This document shows, one piece after another, positions 1-5,550 of a DNA stretch of 5,550 nt; the stretch's first letter is position 1, and every line of letters starts with the position of its first letter. The translations under genes and the position numbers were made by a program. Source of the stretch: Xanthobacteraceae bacterium (GTDB lineage: Bacteria > Pseudomonadota > Alphaproteobacteria > Rhizobiales > Xanthobacteraceae); NCBI GenBank assembly GCA_030044035.1, contig JASHWN010000071.1:1-5550 (forward strand), read 5' to 3'. The notes below the pieces were generated by a model. The model had not been told where the DNA came from and searched no databases. It saw only the letters and a program-made list of their open reading frames with translations.

Positions 1-26
1 TCGACCAGGATGACCCAGCCGGTCAT
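1..26 (-). CDS. Start of a RimK-like ATP-grasp family protein (partial, runs off left edge)
   Basis: Reading right to left, an ATG at 26-24 opens a frame MTGWVILV followed by an Asp or Glu codon cut by the window edge. A good Shine-Dalgarno-like GAGGGG lies about 8 nt upstream (around 35-40), so this is a credible translation start. The short hydrophobic strand followed by an acidic residue resembles the N-terminus of RimK-family ATP-grasp proteins, which ligate amino acids to carboxylates. Stand-alone RimK-like genes are often neighbours of a RimI-like GNAT acetyltransferase gene, and one lies just upstream here. The start signal is what I see. The family name is inference from eight residues plus context and could be wrong. 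Confidence 0.45.
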
Positions 27-54
27 GGGCGGGTCCCCTCTGCAGCGATGCCAA

Positions 55-81
55 AATTTATTGGGCCGATCATGCGTGCAA
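55..81 (-). promoter_or_regulatory. Possible weak sigma70-type promoter for the gene at the left edge
   Basis: On the minus strand a TTGCAC (81-76) is followed after 15 nt by TAAATT (60-55), about 29 nt before the ATG at 26. This is the only AT-rich patch in the 151-bp gap 27-177. The spacing is shorter than the optimal 17 nt and the -10 match is imperfect, so this is a weak call. The left-edge gene may instead be co-transcribed from the genes upstream of it. I see nothing else in the gap, including no clear terminator hairpin after the acetyltransferase stop. Confidence 0.22.
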
Positions 82-177
82 GTCAGGTACGGCGGGAATC
101 GTCATAACCAGAAGCGGAACGCTTGGCGACTGCGCCGAAAGCGATGTCCACCATCAAAACCGATTCGTCCACGGGAG

Positions 178-672
178 TCAGTCAAGATTTACGGAACGTC
201 CCAGCGGCTTCTCGAAGCGCAGCGCGTCGCCACGGTCGTCATAATAGTCGCGATGCTTCCCGAACAGCCGATAGCCCGACTTTGCGTAACGCGCAATGGC
301 TCGCTTGTTGCGGACATGGACTTCGAGCCGCATCGCCCGGCGGCCGCGCCGTTTCGCCGCCGCTTCGGCCGCCGCCAACAGGCGCGGCCCGAGGCCGCGG
401 CCGCCGACGTGCGGCGCCACCGCGATGGAATAGAGTCGCGCGAGCCGCGAGTGCGGCGGGTAGAGCACGAGCACGTAACCCGCGAGTCCGCCCCGCTCTT
501 CGGCGACAAGCAGTGGCGCGCGGGGCGACGCAATGAAGTGACGGAAACTGCGCCGCGAGACGATATCGGTCTTGAATACCGCGAGTTCCAGCGTGACCAA
601 CGCCGCAAGGTCGCGCTGGCGGGCGCGTCGCAGCGTGACCCGGATGGATTGGGCCCTGCGCCGCTTTCTCAA
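178..672 (-). CDS. GNAT family N-acetyltransferase (RimI-like)
   Basis: This is a 164-residue single-domain GCN5-related acetyltransferase, predicted cytoplasmic, that would transfer an acetyl group from acetyl-CoA to an amine; the substrate is not identifiable. After a basic N-terminus, beta1 and alpha1 span about 10-34. The core strand LYSIAVAP (80-87) leads into the CoA pyrophosphate loop GGRGLG (90-95), then a long basic helix (96-112), the strand MRLEVHV (114-120), N122, and helix AIARYAKSGYR (125-135), as in RimI-like enzymes. The usual Arg/Gln at the first position of the R/Q-x-x-G-x-G/A loop is Gly90 here. I chose TTG at 672-670 because it overlaps the upstream stop (TTGA), has AGGGG about 8 nt upstream, and no ATG or GTG in frame sits before the conserved domain. 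Similar domains occur fused to C39-type peptidases near RimK-like genes; there is no C39 domain here, but a RimK-like start follows downstream. Confidence 0.85.
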   Translation of the reverse strand: MRKRRRAQSIRVTLRRARQRDLAALVTLELAVFKTDIVSRRSFRHFIASPRAPLLVAEERGGLAGYVLVLYPPHSRLARLYSIAVAPHVGGRGLGPRLLAAAEAAAKRRGRRAMRLEVHVRNKRAIARYAKSGYRLFGKHRDYYDDRGDALRFEKPLGRSVNLD

Positions 673-1430
673 AGCGCCCGCCCCTGCTCGACGCGCGCGA
701 TCATGGCCTCGAGCCGCTCCAAGCGGTCGGCCTCGCCGGGCGGCTTGTCCGAGCGCAGCCGGTTGATGCGCGGAAACCGCATCGCCACGCCGGATTTGTG
801 CCGGGTCGAGCGCTGCAGGCCCTCGAACGCGACTTCGAGGACGAGGCTGCGGTCGGGCTCGTGCACGACTTCGCGCACCGGGCCGAACCGCTCGACGGTG
901 TTGCGGCGGACGTAGCGATCGATCTGCACCAGCTCCTCGTCGGTGAAGCCGAAATACGCCTTGCCGACCGGCACCAGCTCGTCGCCGGACGCGCCCTTGG
1001 TCCATACCCCGAACGTGTAGTCCGAATAATACGACGAGCGCTTGCCGTGGCCGCGCTGGGCGTACATCAGCACCGTGTCGATGATGAACGGGTCGCGCTT
1101 CCATTTCCACCACGGCCCTTTCGGCCGGCCCGGCAGATAGGCCGCCTCGCGCCGCTTCAGCATGACGCCCTCGACCGCCGCCGCATCGGGACCGGCGCCG
1201 GCTGCTGCGGGATTTTTCCGCGCGGCGATGAGGTCGTCCCAGGTCGCGAATGCGACCAGCGGCGACAGGTCGATGCGCGCGTCGTTGAGCCGCGCGACGA
1301 AATCCGCAAGCCGGGCGCGGCGCGCCGTGATCAGCGCCCGCTCGACCGGCCGGGTCGGGTCGATATGAAAGCCGCCGCGCTTGCAGCACAGGCCGGCGGG
1401 CGTCAGCGCCAAAATGTCTTCAGGACGCAT
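669..1430 (-). CDS. Chimeric ORF: N-terminus of ligase-associated exonuclease fused to C-terminal part of ATP-dependent DNA ligase
   Basis: The 253-residue product has two origins. Residues 1-35 (MRPEDILALT..., then FHIDPTRPVERALIT) match the N-terminus of ligase-associated DNA damage response exonucleases (metallo-beta-lactamase fold). In that family this stretch is followed at once by a metal-binding HxHxDH motif, absent here. From about residue 37 (RRARLADFV) to the end it matches the C-terminal part of the partner ATP-dependent DNA ligase: nucleotidyltransferase motif IV EGVMLK (87-92), motif V WKWKRD (108-113), then the OB-fold domain with YAQRGHGKRSS (123-133), VGKAYFGFTDEEL (155-167), RSTRHKSGVAMRFPRINR (207-224). 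The ligase motif I region with the adenylated lysine is missing. The two genes are normally adjacent, so this looks like an in-frame deletion of roughly 1.5-2 kb (inferred from family lengths). Ligase and nuclease activity should both be lost; DNA binding by the OB fold is possible. No ribosome binding site is visible before the ATG. It may be a decaying remnant. Confidence 0.85.
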   Translation of the reverse strand: MRPEDILALTPAGLCCKRGGFHIDPTRPVERALITARRARLADFVARLNDARIDLSPLVAFATWDDLIAARKNPAAAGAGPDAAAVEGVMLKRREAAYLPGRPKGPWWKWKRDPFIIDTVLMYAQRGHGKRSSYYSDYTFGVWTKGASGDELVPVGKAYFGFTDEELVQIDRYVRRNTVERFGPVREVVHEPDRSLVLEVAFEGLQRSTRHKSGVAMRFPRINRLRSDKPPGEADRLERLEAMIARVEQGRAL

Positions 1431-1442
1431 GGGGCATACATA

Positions 1443-1559
1443 GTCATTGCGGAAGCCGCGCGGCTTCTATCCGGAATCCATAATCGCGGTCTTTGCAATA
1501 CTTCGCCGGCGGTGGTTATGGATTCCGGGCTGGCCGCTTTCGCGGCGCCCCGGAATGAC
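1443..1559. repeat. Intergenic palindromic repeat (paired REP-like hairpins)
   Basis: A 117-bp imperfect inverted repeat fills most of the divergent intergenic region. Its ends are GTCATT (1443-1448) and AATGAC (1554-1559). A perfect 13-bp inverted repeat, CCGGAATCCATAA (1471-1483) and TTATGGATTCCGG (1516-1528), brackets a 32-nt centre. Each half can fold on its own. The left half has ATTGCGG (1446-1452) against CCGGAAT (1471-1477) with one mismatch, enclosing a perfect 16-bp palindrome (1452-1467). The right half has ATTCCGGG (1522-1529) against CCCGGAAT (1549-1556), enclosing CCGC/GCGG (1534-1537, 1542-1545). Repeats with such ATTCCGG arms and GGAATGAC tails are, from memory, common between genes in Bradyrhizobium and Rhodopseudomonas relatives. 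Possible roles are a mobile REP/MITE-like unit, a structured transcript leader or a bidirectional attenuator. Confidence 0.82.
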
Positions 1560-1564
1560 ATGGA

Positions 1565-2539
1565 ATGACGGATACCGGCCCGCTGTTTGTCTCTTCCGGC
1601 GATCTGGTCGCCGACCGCCGCTACAAATGGGCGCTCGACCATGCGGCGCGCGGCGACTTTGCCGGTGCCGCCGATATTTTGGCGCAGACCGTGGAGCTGG
1701 CGCCGGGCTTTGCCACCGCCTGGTTCGCGCTCGGCGCCATTCGCGACCGGCTTGGCGAGCGCGACGCTGCCATCGTGGCATTCGACAACGCGCGGCGGCT
1801 CGATCCCGACGATTATCACGGCGCGCGCCTGCAGCTCGCCCGGCTCGGCGCCGGCGAATCCGCTCCGGCGATGACGACGACTTACGTACGCCGCCTGTTC
1901 GACCAATATGCCGAGCGTTACGACGGCGCGCTGATCGAGCATTTGCGCTATCGGGCGCCGGCGCTGCTGCGCGACGCCGTCGAGCAGGTCATGAACGCAA
2001 CGCGGCGGGAGATGCGCTTTGCCGCCATGCTCGATCTCGGCTGCGGCACCGGCTTTGCGGGCGCCGCGTTCCGCCCGTTCGTCGAGCATTTGATCGGCGT
2101 CGATCTGTCGCCGGCGATGATCGCGCAAGCGTCTGCAAAGGGCGTTTACGATCGGCTCGAAACCGCGGATATCGCAGAGGCGCTCGACAACGAGGCCGCG
2201 CGCGGCGCGGTTTATCAGCTTGCCGTCGCTGCCGACGTGTTTGTTTATTTGAATGATCTTGTGCCGATCGCCGCGCGGGTAGCGCGCGTGCTGGCGCCCG
2301 ACGGCGTCTTTGCCTTCAGCGTCGAGACGCACGCGGGCGATGGTGTAAAATTGCTGCCGACGCTGCGCTATGCGCACAGCGAGGCTTATGTGCGCAGGGT
2401 GCTGCGCGACGCCGGCTTGTATGTGGCGCAGCTCGACCAAAAGTCCGTGCGCAGTGAGAAGAGTGTGCCGGTCGACAGCCTCGTCGTCGTGGCGCAACCC
2501 TCGACCGCTGCTCGGGCGGCCGACAGCTTTGGCTCGTGA
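1565..2539 (+). CDS. TPR-containing class I SAM-dependent methyltransferase
   Basis: The 324-residue product is predicted to be a soluble cytoplasmic methyltransferase of unknown substrate. Two TPR-like helical hairpins occupy about residues 16-49 and 50-83 (W53, G57, A68, F73 and P81 fit the consensus) and probably bind a protein or other partner. After a linker, YVRRLFDQYAERYD (107-120) leads into a Rossmann-type domain. SAM motif I is MLDLGCGTG (155-163), the acidic ribose-binding residue follows beta2 in IGVDLSP (177-183), and AADVFVYL (222-229) forms the beta4 region. VARVLAPDGVFAFSVET (239-255) is the usual beta5 segment. The closest remembered relatives are TPR-methyltransferases of Bradyrhizobium-like bacteria that begin MTD and have the same SGDL(V/I)ADRRY stretch, which supports the ATG at 1565. 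No good Shine-Dalgarno precedes it, and this ATG lies in the second copy of a GGAATGAC direct repeat at the edge of the palindromic element. A possible small ORF overlaps its stop. Confidence 0.9.
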   Translation: MTDTGPLFVSSGDLVADRRYKWALDHAARGDFAGAADILAQTVELAPGFATAWFALGAIRDRLGERDAAIVAFDNARRLDPDDYHGARLQLARLGAGESAPAMTTTYVRRLFDQYAERYDGALIEHLRYRAPALLRDAVEQVMNATRREMRFAAMLDLGCGTGFAGAAFRPFVEHLIGVDLSPAMIAQASAKGVYDRLETADIAEALDNEAARGAVYQLAVAADVFVYLNDLVPIAARVARVLAPDGVFAFSVETHAGDGVKLLPTLRYAHSEAYVRRVLRDAGLYVAQLDQKSVRSEKSVPVDSLVVVAQPSTAARAADSFGS

Positions 2540-2691
2540 CTGTTCTCGACCGCAGCGCATTCGGCGCCTATGCGGGCGACCTCAACGTGCGCGACCGCGC
2601 CTTCGCTTCGTTGTTCGGCACGCGCCCGTTCACCGCGCACATGCTCGGCGAGCGCCGGCTCTATGCCGTCGCGCGCTGCCTGCCGGATTGA
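2536..2691 (+). CDS. Possible small coupled ORF, 51 aa, unknown function
   Basis: A GTG at 2536 overlaps the methyltransferase stop (GTGA), the layout typical of translational coupling. The frame runs 51 codons to a TGA at 2689-2691, six bases before the stop of the convergent polarity-protein gene. The product begins VTVLDRSAFGAYAGD and contains RAFASLFGTRPFTAHMLGE; it is mildly basic, with no transmembrane segment or signal peptide. Third codon positions are nearly all G or C, as in the neighbouring genes. I do not recognise a family. It has no clear Shine-Dalgarno of its own. It could be a real small conserved protein, the remnant of a longer gene cut off against the convergent gene, or chance open frame in GC-rich DNA. 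Confidence 0.4.
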   Translation: MTVLDRSAFGAYAGDLNVRDRAFASLFGTRPFTAHMLGERRLYAVARCLPD

Positions 2692-2697
2692 GTGGAG

Positions 2698-5550
2698 TTA
2701 CTTCGCCTTGGCCGGATGCTGCGGCTTTGCGGCCGACTGCCATGCCACGTTGATGGCATCGTCGGGCTGCGGCGCGGGCGCAAAATTCTGCACGGCGAGG
2801 CGTGCGGCAGCGAGCGATTGCGCATCCAAGTGGGTGGCGACCTCATCGCGCTTGCTTGCAGCGTCGTGGTCGCCCTGATTGGCGGCAAGCGCAAACCACT
2901 TGTAGGAATCGGCGTAGTTCTGGCTGACGCCGATGCCGCGCGCATAGAGAATGCCGAGATTATACTGGCTGTCGCGCAGCCCGTGGTCGGCGGCTTTGCG
3001 GAACCACGCGGCGGCGTTCGCGTAATCGGGCGGGCCGTCGATGCCTTCGGCGTAGAGCACCGCGAGGTTATGCATGGCCTTGCCGTTGCCCTTCTCGGCG
3101 GCGGCAAGATAGAGGTCGCGCGCCCTGATCAGATCTTTTTTGACGCCGGCCCCTTTCTCATAGAGCCCGCCGAGGCGGAATTGCGCCGGCGCCAAGCCCT
3201 GCTTGGCGGCGCGCTCCAGCCAGTGCGCGGCCTCGACCTGGTTTTGCGGCACGCCGCGGCCTTCGGCAAAACGCGCCGCCACCTCATAGGCCGCGGCCGG
3301 ATCGCCGCCGAGCGCCGCCGCGCGCAGCGCCGGATCGCCGATCGCTGCCGGCAATTTGTCGTTGCTCACCGCGGCCGCCGGCGCGTGCTGATTTTCTGGA
3401 GCCGCCGCCGCACGCGGCAGCGTGCCAGTAATATCGGGCGTGGCCCACAGCGGCAGCGCGTTCGCGCTCGGTTGTGCGTCGTCCGTTTTTGTTGCGCCCG
3501 CCGCCGCGGCGCGCTCGTTGTCTTGCAGCAGCGATTCGTGCGGCGGCTTCGCCGCTTTGGCCGGCGCTGGCGCCGGCTCCGGTGACGGCGCAGCGGCGTC
3601 ATTCGGATTGGGCAGCTGCAGGGGCGGTTCTGCCGCAGCCGGACCGCTCGCCGGCGGAGCTTGTTGCACGAGCGGAGCGGGCGCCGGCGCTGCCGGGGCT
3701 GCGGCTTGTTCCGACTGCACCGGCGCGGGCGCGCCGATAGTGTGATTGTCGTCGAACAAGCGAATGGCGATACGCAAGCAGCCGACCACGATCAATAGCG
3801 CGCTGCCCGCCATGACCAGCTTGCGCAGGCGTTGCGACAGCTTGCTCGGCGCCGCCTTTGGGTCGGCGCCTGACGGCTCGGCCTTGGCTCTCGCGCCGGG
3901 CGGCTCCCACGCGGCGGCCTGTGCGGCGCGGCGGGCTGCGGCGATGAAATTCGGCCGGCCGGAATCGGCAATGACAGGCGGCTTGGTCGACGCGATGACA
4001 GCCTCCGATGCCGCGACGCGTTCGGCCGCCGATGCGCTCGGCCGCGAGCGTGTGCCGGCGGAGCCGGGCTCCAGCGGATGGTCGGGCGGCAAAGTCGGAT
4101 CGATCGGCGCCCGGACGGCCGGCGGGGCAGCGGGCAGCTGCGATGCCAGGGGCACAATCGCAGGCGCCGCTTCGATGGGCAGCGGCGGCGCTGCGAGGCC
4201 TGCAGGAATTATTGCGTCCGGCGCGGCGGCTTGCGGCTCAAGCGGGGCCTCGTAGAACGTCTGCGTTTCAGCGGCGGCGGCATGTGCGCTTGGCGGCGGC
4301 GCGATGTCGTACAGATTGCTTTCGATCGCCGCCAAATGATCGACGTGCTCGACCGGATCGTGCACGGCGTCGAGCGAATCCGCGGCGCGACGGTCGCTTT
4401 GTTCGATCTCGGCGACATCGTGTTCGATCGCGGGCGCTGGCACGGGCGCAGGGCGCGCCGCCCGTGCAGCGTCGGCATCGAAATCGCGCATCTGTTCGAC
4501 GTGCACGAGCAGGTCGGCCAGGCCACGCTCGACCGCTTCGAGCTGGTTGAGCCGTGCCTCGGACGTATCGAACCGCTTCACCAGCATGGCGATGCGGTCT
4601 TCCAGATGCGCCAGCGCCGCATGATCGGTATGGGTGAGCTGAACCCATTCGAATTTTTCGATCAGGCCGGCCAGGAGCTTTTCCAAGTCGCGCGGCACCG
4701 CCTGACTGGCCTCGCTCGACGCGTGGAGCGCCGCCGCCATCGTATCGATGCGCTGTTCCAGCGCCGAAAGCGCGTGGCCGGTCGCCGCGCTATTGGCGAT
4801 GCCGTCGACCAGCGCAGCGAGCGCGCGCACGTCTTCGGCGACCCGCGTCAGCGTGTCGTTCGAGGCGACATGCGACACCACCCCGCGCAATCCGCCGATC
4901 GCCGCTTCGAGCTGCTGCAGCGCCGCCGGATCGTCGCGCGCCAGGATCATGTCGACCTTCTGGCCGAGCGCGCTGACCGCCTCGTGGCAGCCTGCCAAAT
5001 TTTCCGCCGGCGTGAGCCCGCGCAGCGCTTCGCGCACCTCGGCCAGTCCGCGTTCGAGGCCCGCCAGCGCGTTGGGATCGATGCCCGTCTGCCGGCTGTG
5101 ATCGATGCGCTCGGCCAGCGCCTTGATTTCGGTTTCGAGCGATTCCACGGCGCGGCGCGGCAGCGCCTCGTTGAGCTGACGGCTGATTTCGGCAAGATCG
5201 CCGCGCAGCGCGGTGATCGCACCGTCGACGTCGCTCGACGGCTTTAAGGCTTCGATGCGCTTGGTGATCTCGCGCAGCTGGTTCTCGAGGCCGCTGAAGT
5301 CGACCGTTGGCGCGGGCTCGGCGACGGGCGGCGCAGCCGGGGGTTCGTTCGCAACGCTCTCGTCGCTGTCAAGCACGCGCTGCCGCGCGGCGATCTCGGC
5401 GACGGCCTCATCGATCGAAAGCGCGAGCTCCGGGTCGGCGCGACGGCGCGGCAGTGCTACGGCGTGTAGCGCCGGCTCATTCGGTTCGCTCGGCGTGTTC
5501 GCCGCTGCCGGCGTTTCCTGCGGCGCGGCTTCGGTGCGCGCCGGCGGTGG
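2698..5550 (-). CDS. podJ: PodJ/PodJL-like polar localization factor with Sel1 repeats (5' end outside window)
   Basis: At least 950 residues are visible and the frame is open to the right edge, so the true start lies outside. Numbered from the edge, residues 1-60 are Pro/Ala/Glu-rich and include PELALSIDEAVAEIAARQR, which looks conserved in the family. About 70-310 is a series of Leu/Ala/Glu-rich heptad-like segments, probably coiled coil, including LEKLLAGLIEKFEWVQLTH and ALAHLEDRIAMLVKRF. A Pro/Ala-rich region follows to about 560. One transmembrane helix spans 578-598 (LVMAGSALLIVVGCLRIAIRL). A second Pro/Ala linker (599-752) precedes four Sel1 repeats (753-895) and a 55-residue tail. PodJ in Caulobacter and rhizobia is an inner-membrane scaffold that recruits polar development proteins, with coiled coils in the cytoplasm and Sel1 repeats in the periplasm; this order matches. 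I see no peptidoglycan-binding domain after the Sel1 repeats, as in PodJL-type proteins of Bradyrhizobium. The symbol rests on family likeness, not proven orthology. Confidence 0.85.
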   Translation of the reverse strand, partial: PPPARTEAAPQETPAAANTPSEPNEPALHAVALPRRRADPELALSIDEAVAEIAARQRVLDSDESVANEPPAAPPVAEPAPTVDFSGLENQLREITKRIEALKPSSDVDGAITALRGDLAEISRQLNEALPRRAVESLETEIKALAERIDHSRQTGIDPNALAGLERGLAEVREALRGLTPAENLAGCHEAVSALGQKVDMILARDDPAALQQLEAAIGGLRGVVSHVASNDTLTRVAEDVRALAALVDGIANSAATGHALSALEQRIDTMAAALHASSEASQAVPRDLEKLLAGLIEKFEWVQLTHTDHAALAHLEDRIAMLVKRFDTSEARLNQLEAVERGLADLLVHVEQMRDFDADAARAARPAPVPAPAIEHDVAEIEQSDRRAADSLDAVHDPVEHVDHLAAIESNLYDIAPPPSAHAAAAETQTFYEAPLEPQAAAPDAIIPAGLAAPPLPIEAAPAIVPLASQLPAAPPAVRAPIDPTLPPDHPLEPGSAGTRSRPSASAAERVAASEAVIASTKPPVIADSGRPNFIAAARRAAQAAAWEPPGARAKAEPSGADPKAAPSKLSQRLRKLVMAGSALLIVVGCLRIAIRLFDDNHTIGAPAPVQSEQAAAPAAPAPAPLVQQAPPASGPAAAEPPLQLPNPNDAAAPSPEPAPAPAKAAKPPHESLLQDNERAAAAGATKTDDAQPSANALPLWATPDITGTLPRAAAAPENQHAPAAAVSNDKLPAAIGDPALRAAALGGDPAAAYEVAARFAEGRGVPQNQVEAAHWLERAAKQGLAPAQFRLGGLYEKGAGVKKDLIRARDLYLAAAEKGNGKAMHNLAVLYAEGIDGPPDYANAAAWFRKAADHGLRDSQYNLGILYARGIGVSQNYADSYKWFALAANQGDHDAASKRDEVATHLDAQSLAAARLAVQNFAPAPQPDDAINVAWQSAAKPQHPAKAK
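2866..3294 (-). repeat. Four tandem Sel1 (TPR-like) repeats within the polarity protein gene
   Basis: Four consecutive units of 35-36 residues follow the Sel1 pattern of A-x-x-x-L-A-x-x-Y-x-x-G-x-G, then a short charged loop, then A-x-x-W-F/L-x-x-A-A-x-x-G. They begin AAYEVAARFAEGRGV, PAQFRLGGLYEKGAGV, KAMHNLAVLYAEGIDG and DSQYNLGILYARGIGV. The third unit carries the longer loop EGIDGPPDY. Sel1 arrays form a superhelical protein-interaction surface. Here the predicted topology places them in the periplasm, after the transmembrane helix and Pro/Ala linker. The repeats are clear at protein level but diverged at DNA level, so they are a protein-fold repeat and not a recent tandem duplication. 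Confidence 0.85.

Noticed and set aside
10..915. Long plus-strand ORF of 301 codons opposite the acetyltransferase and ligase remnant
   Set aside because: It is Arg-rich with no recognisable motifs and lies antisense to two genes with clear family motifs; typical of GC-rich shadow frames.
178..1389. Treating the 403-codon minus-strand frame as one long acetyltransferase
   Set aside because: Only the last 164 codons resemble GNAT. The upstream part is low-complexity Arg/Ala sequence in an alternate frame of the ligase remnant.
1443..1559. Intergenic palindrome considered as a CRISPR fragment or tRNA-like gene
   Set aside because: There is one inverted unit without repeat-spacer periodicity, and no cloverleaf or anticodon arm is apparent.
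1403..2560. 385-codon minus-strand ORF opposite the methyltransferase
   Set aside because: It is the antisense shadow of a gene with a clear SAM motif I and TPRs, and it has no recognisable domain.
2680..2760. Possible terminator between the convergent genes (GGCCG and CGGCC pairs near 2712-2740)
   Set aside because: The stem is short and imperfect, lies within the polarity gene's coding sequence and lacks a T-run.
2692..3585. Plus-strand ORFs opposite the polarity gene, here and at 4078-5247
   Set aside because: The minus-strand frame has Sel1 repeats, a transmembrane helix and heptads; the plus-strand translations are featureless shadows.
3400..4300. Low-complexity Pro/Ala-coding stretches considered as DNA tandem repeats
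   Set aside because: No regular DNA period is visible; the bias is explained by flexible linkers on both sides of the transmembrane helix.

Overview
The window is high-GC DNA with strongly GC-biased third codon positions. Its proteins look most like those of the alphaproteobacterial order Hyphomicrobiales (Rhizobiales), close to Bradyrhizobium, Rhodopseudomonas and Xanthobacteraceae. The best lineage markers are the PodJ/PodJL-like Sel1 protein, the TPR-methyltransferase, the remains of a ligase-associated DNA-repair pair, and a GGAATGAC-edged palindromic intergenic repeat. This placement comes from remembered family signatures, not a database search.

Layout. The minus-strand block on the left (1-1430) reads right to left. 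It starts with a 253-codon ORF (1430-669) that joins the first 35 codons of a ligase-associated metallo-beta-lactamase-fold exonuclease, in frame, to the C-terminal part of the partner ATP-dependent DNA ligase. Next is a single-domain GNAT acetyltransferase (672-178) whose likely TTG start overlaps the previous stop. After a gap of about 150 bp, the first eight codons of another gene (26-1) run off the left edge and look like the start of a RimK-like ATP-grasp protein. A 134-bp divergent intergenic region (1431-1564) is almost filled by a 117-bp palindromic repeat. On the plus strand, a TPR plus class I SAM methyltransferase (1565-2539) is followed by a possible coupled 51-codon ORF (2536-2691). 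Converging on these from the right is a very long minus-strand gene (5550-2698, 5' end outside the window) for a PodJ/PodJL-like polarity protein: a cytoplasmic coiled-coil-rich part, one transmembrane helix, a Pro/Ala-rich linker and four Sel1 repeats.

The genes do not form one obvious pathway. The most striking item is the exonuclease-ligase chimera. It looks like an in-frame deletion scar through a two-gene DNA-repair operon: the exonuclease loses its metal-binding motif and the ligase loses its catalytic lysine region, yet an open ORF with an intact OB-fold domain remains. The second is the paired-hairpin repeat, which leaves almost no room for a conventional promoter or ribosome binding site for either flanking gene. 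I see no CRISPR array, tRNA, rRNA, transposase or defence system.
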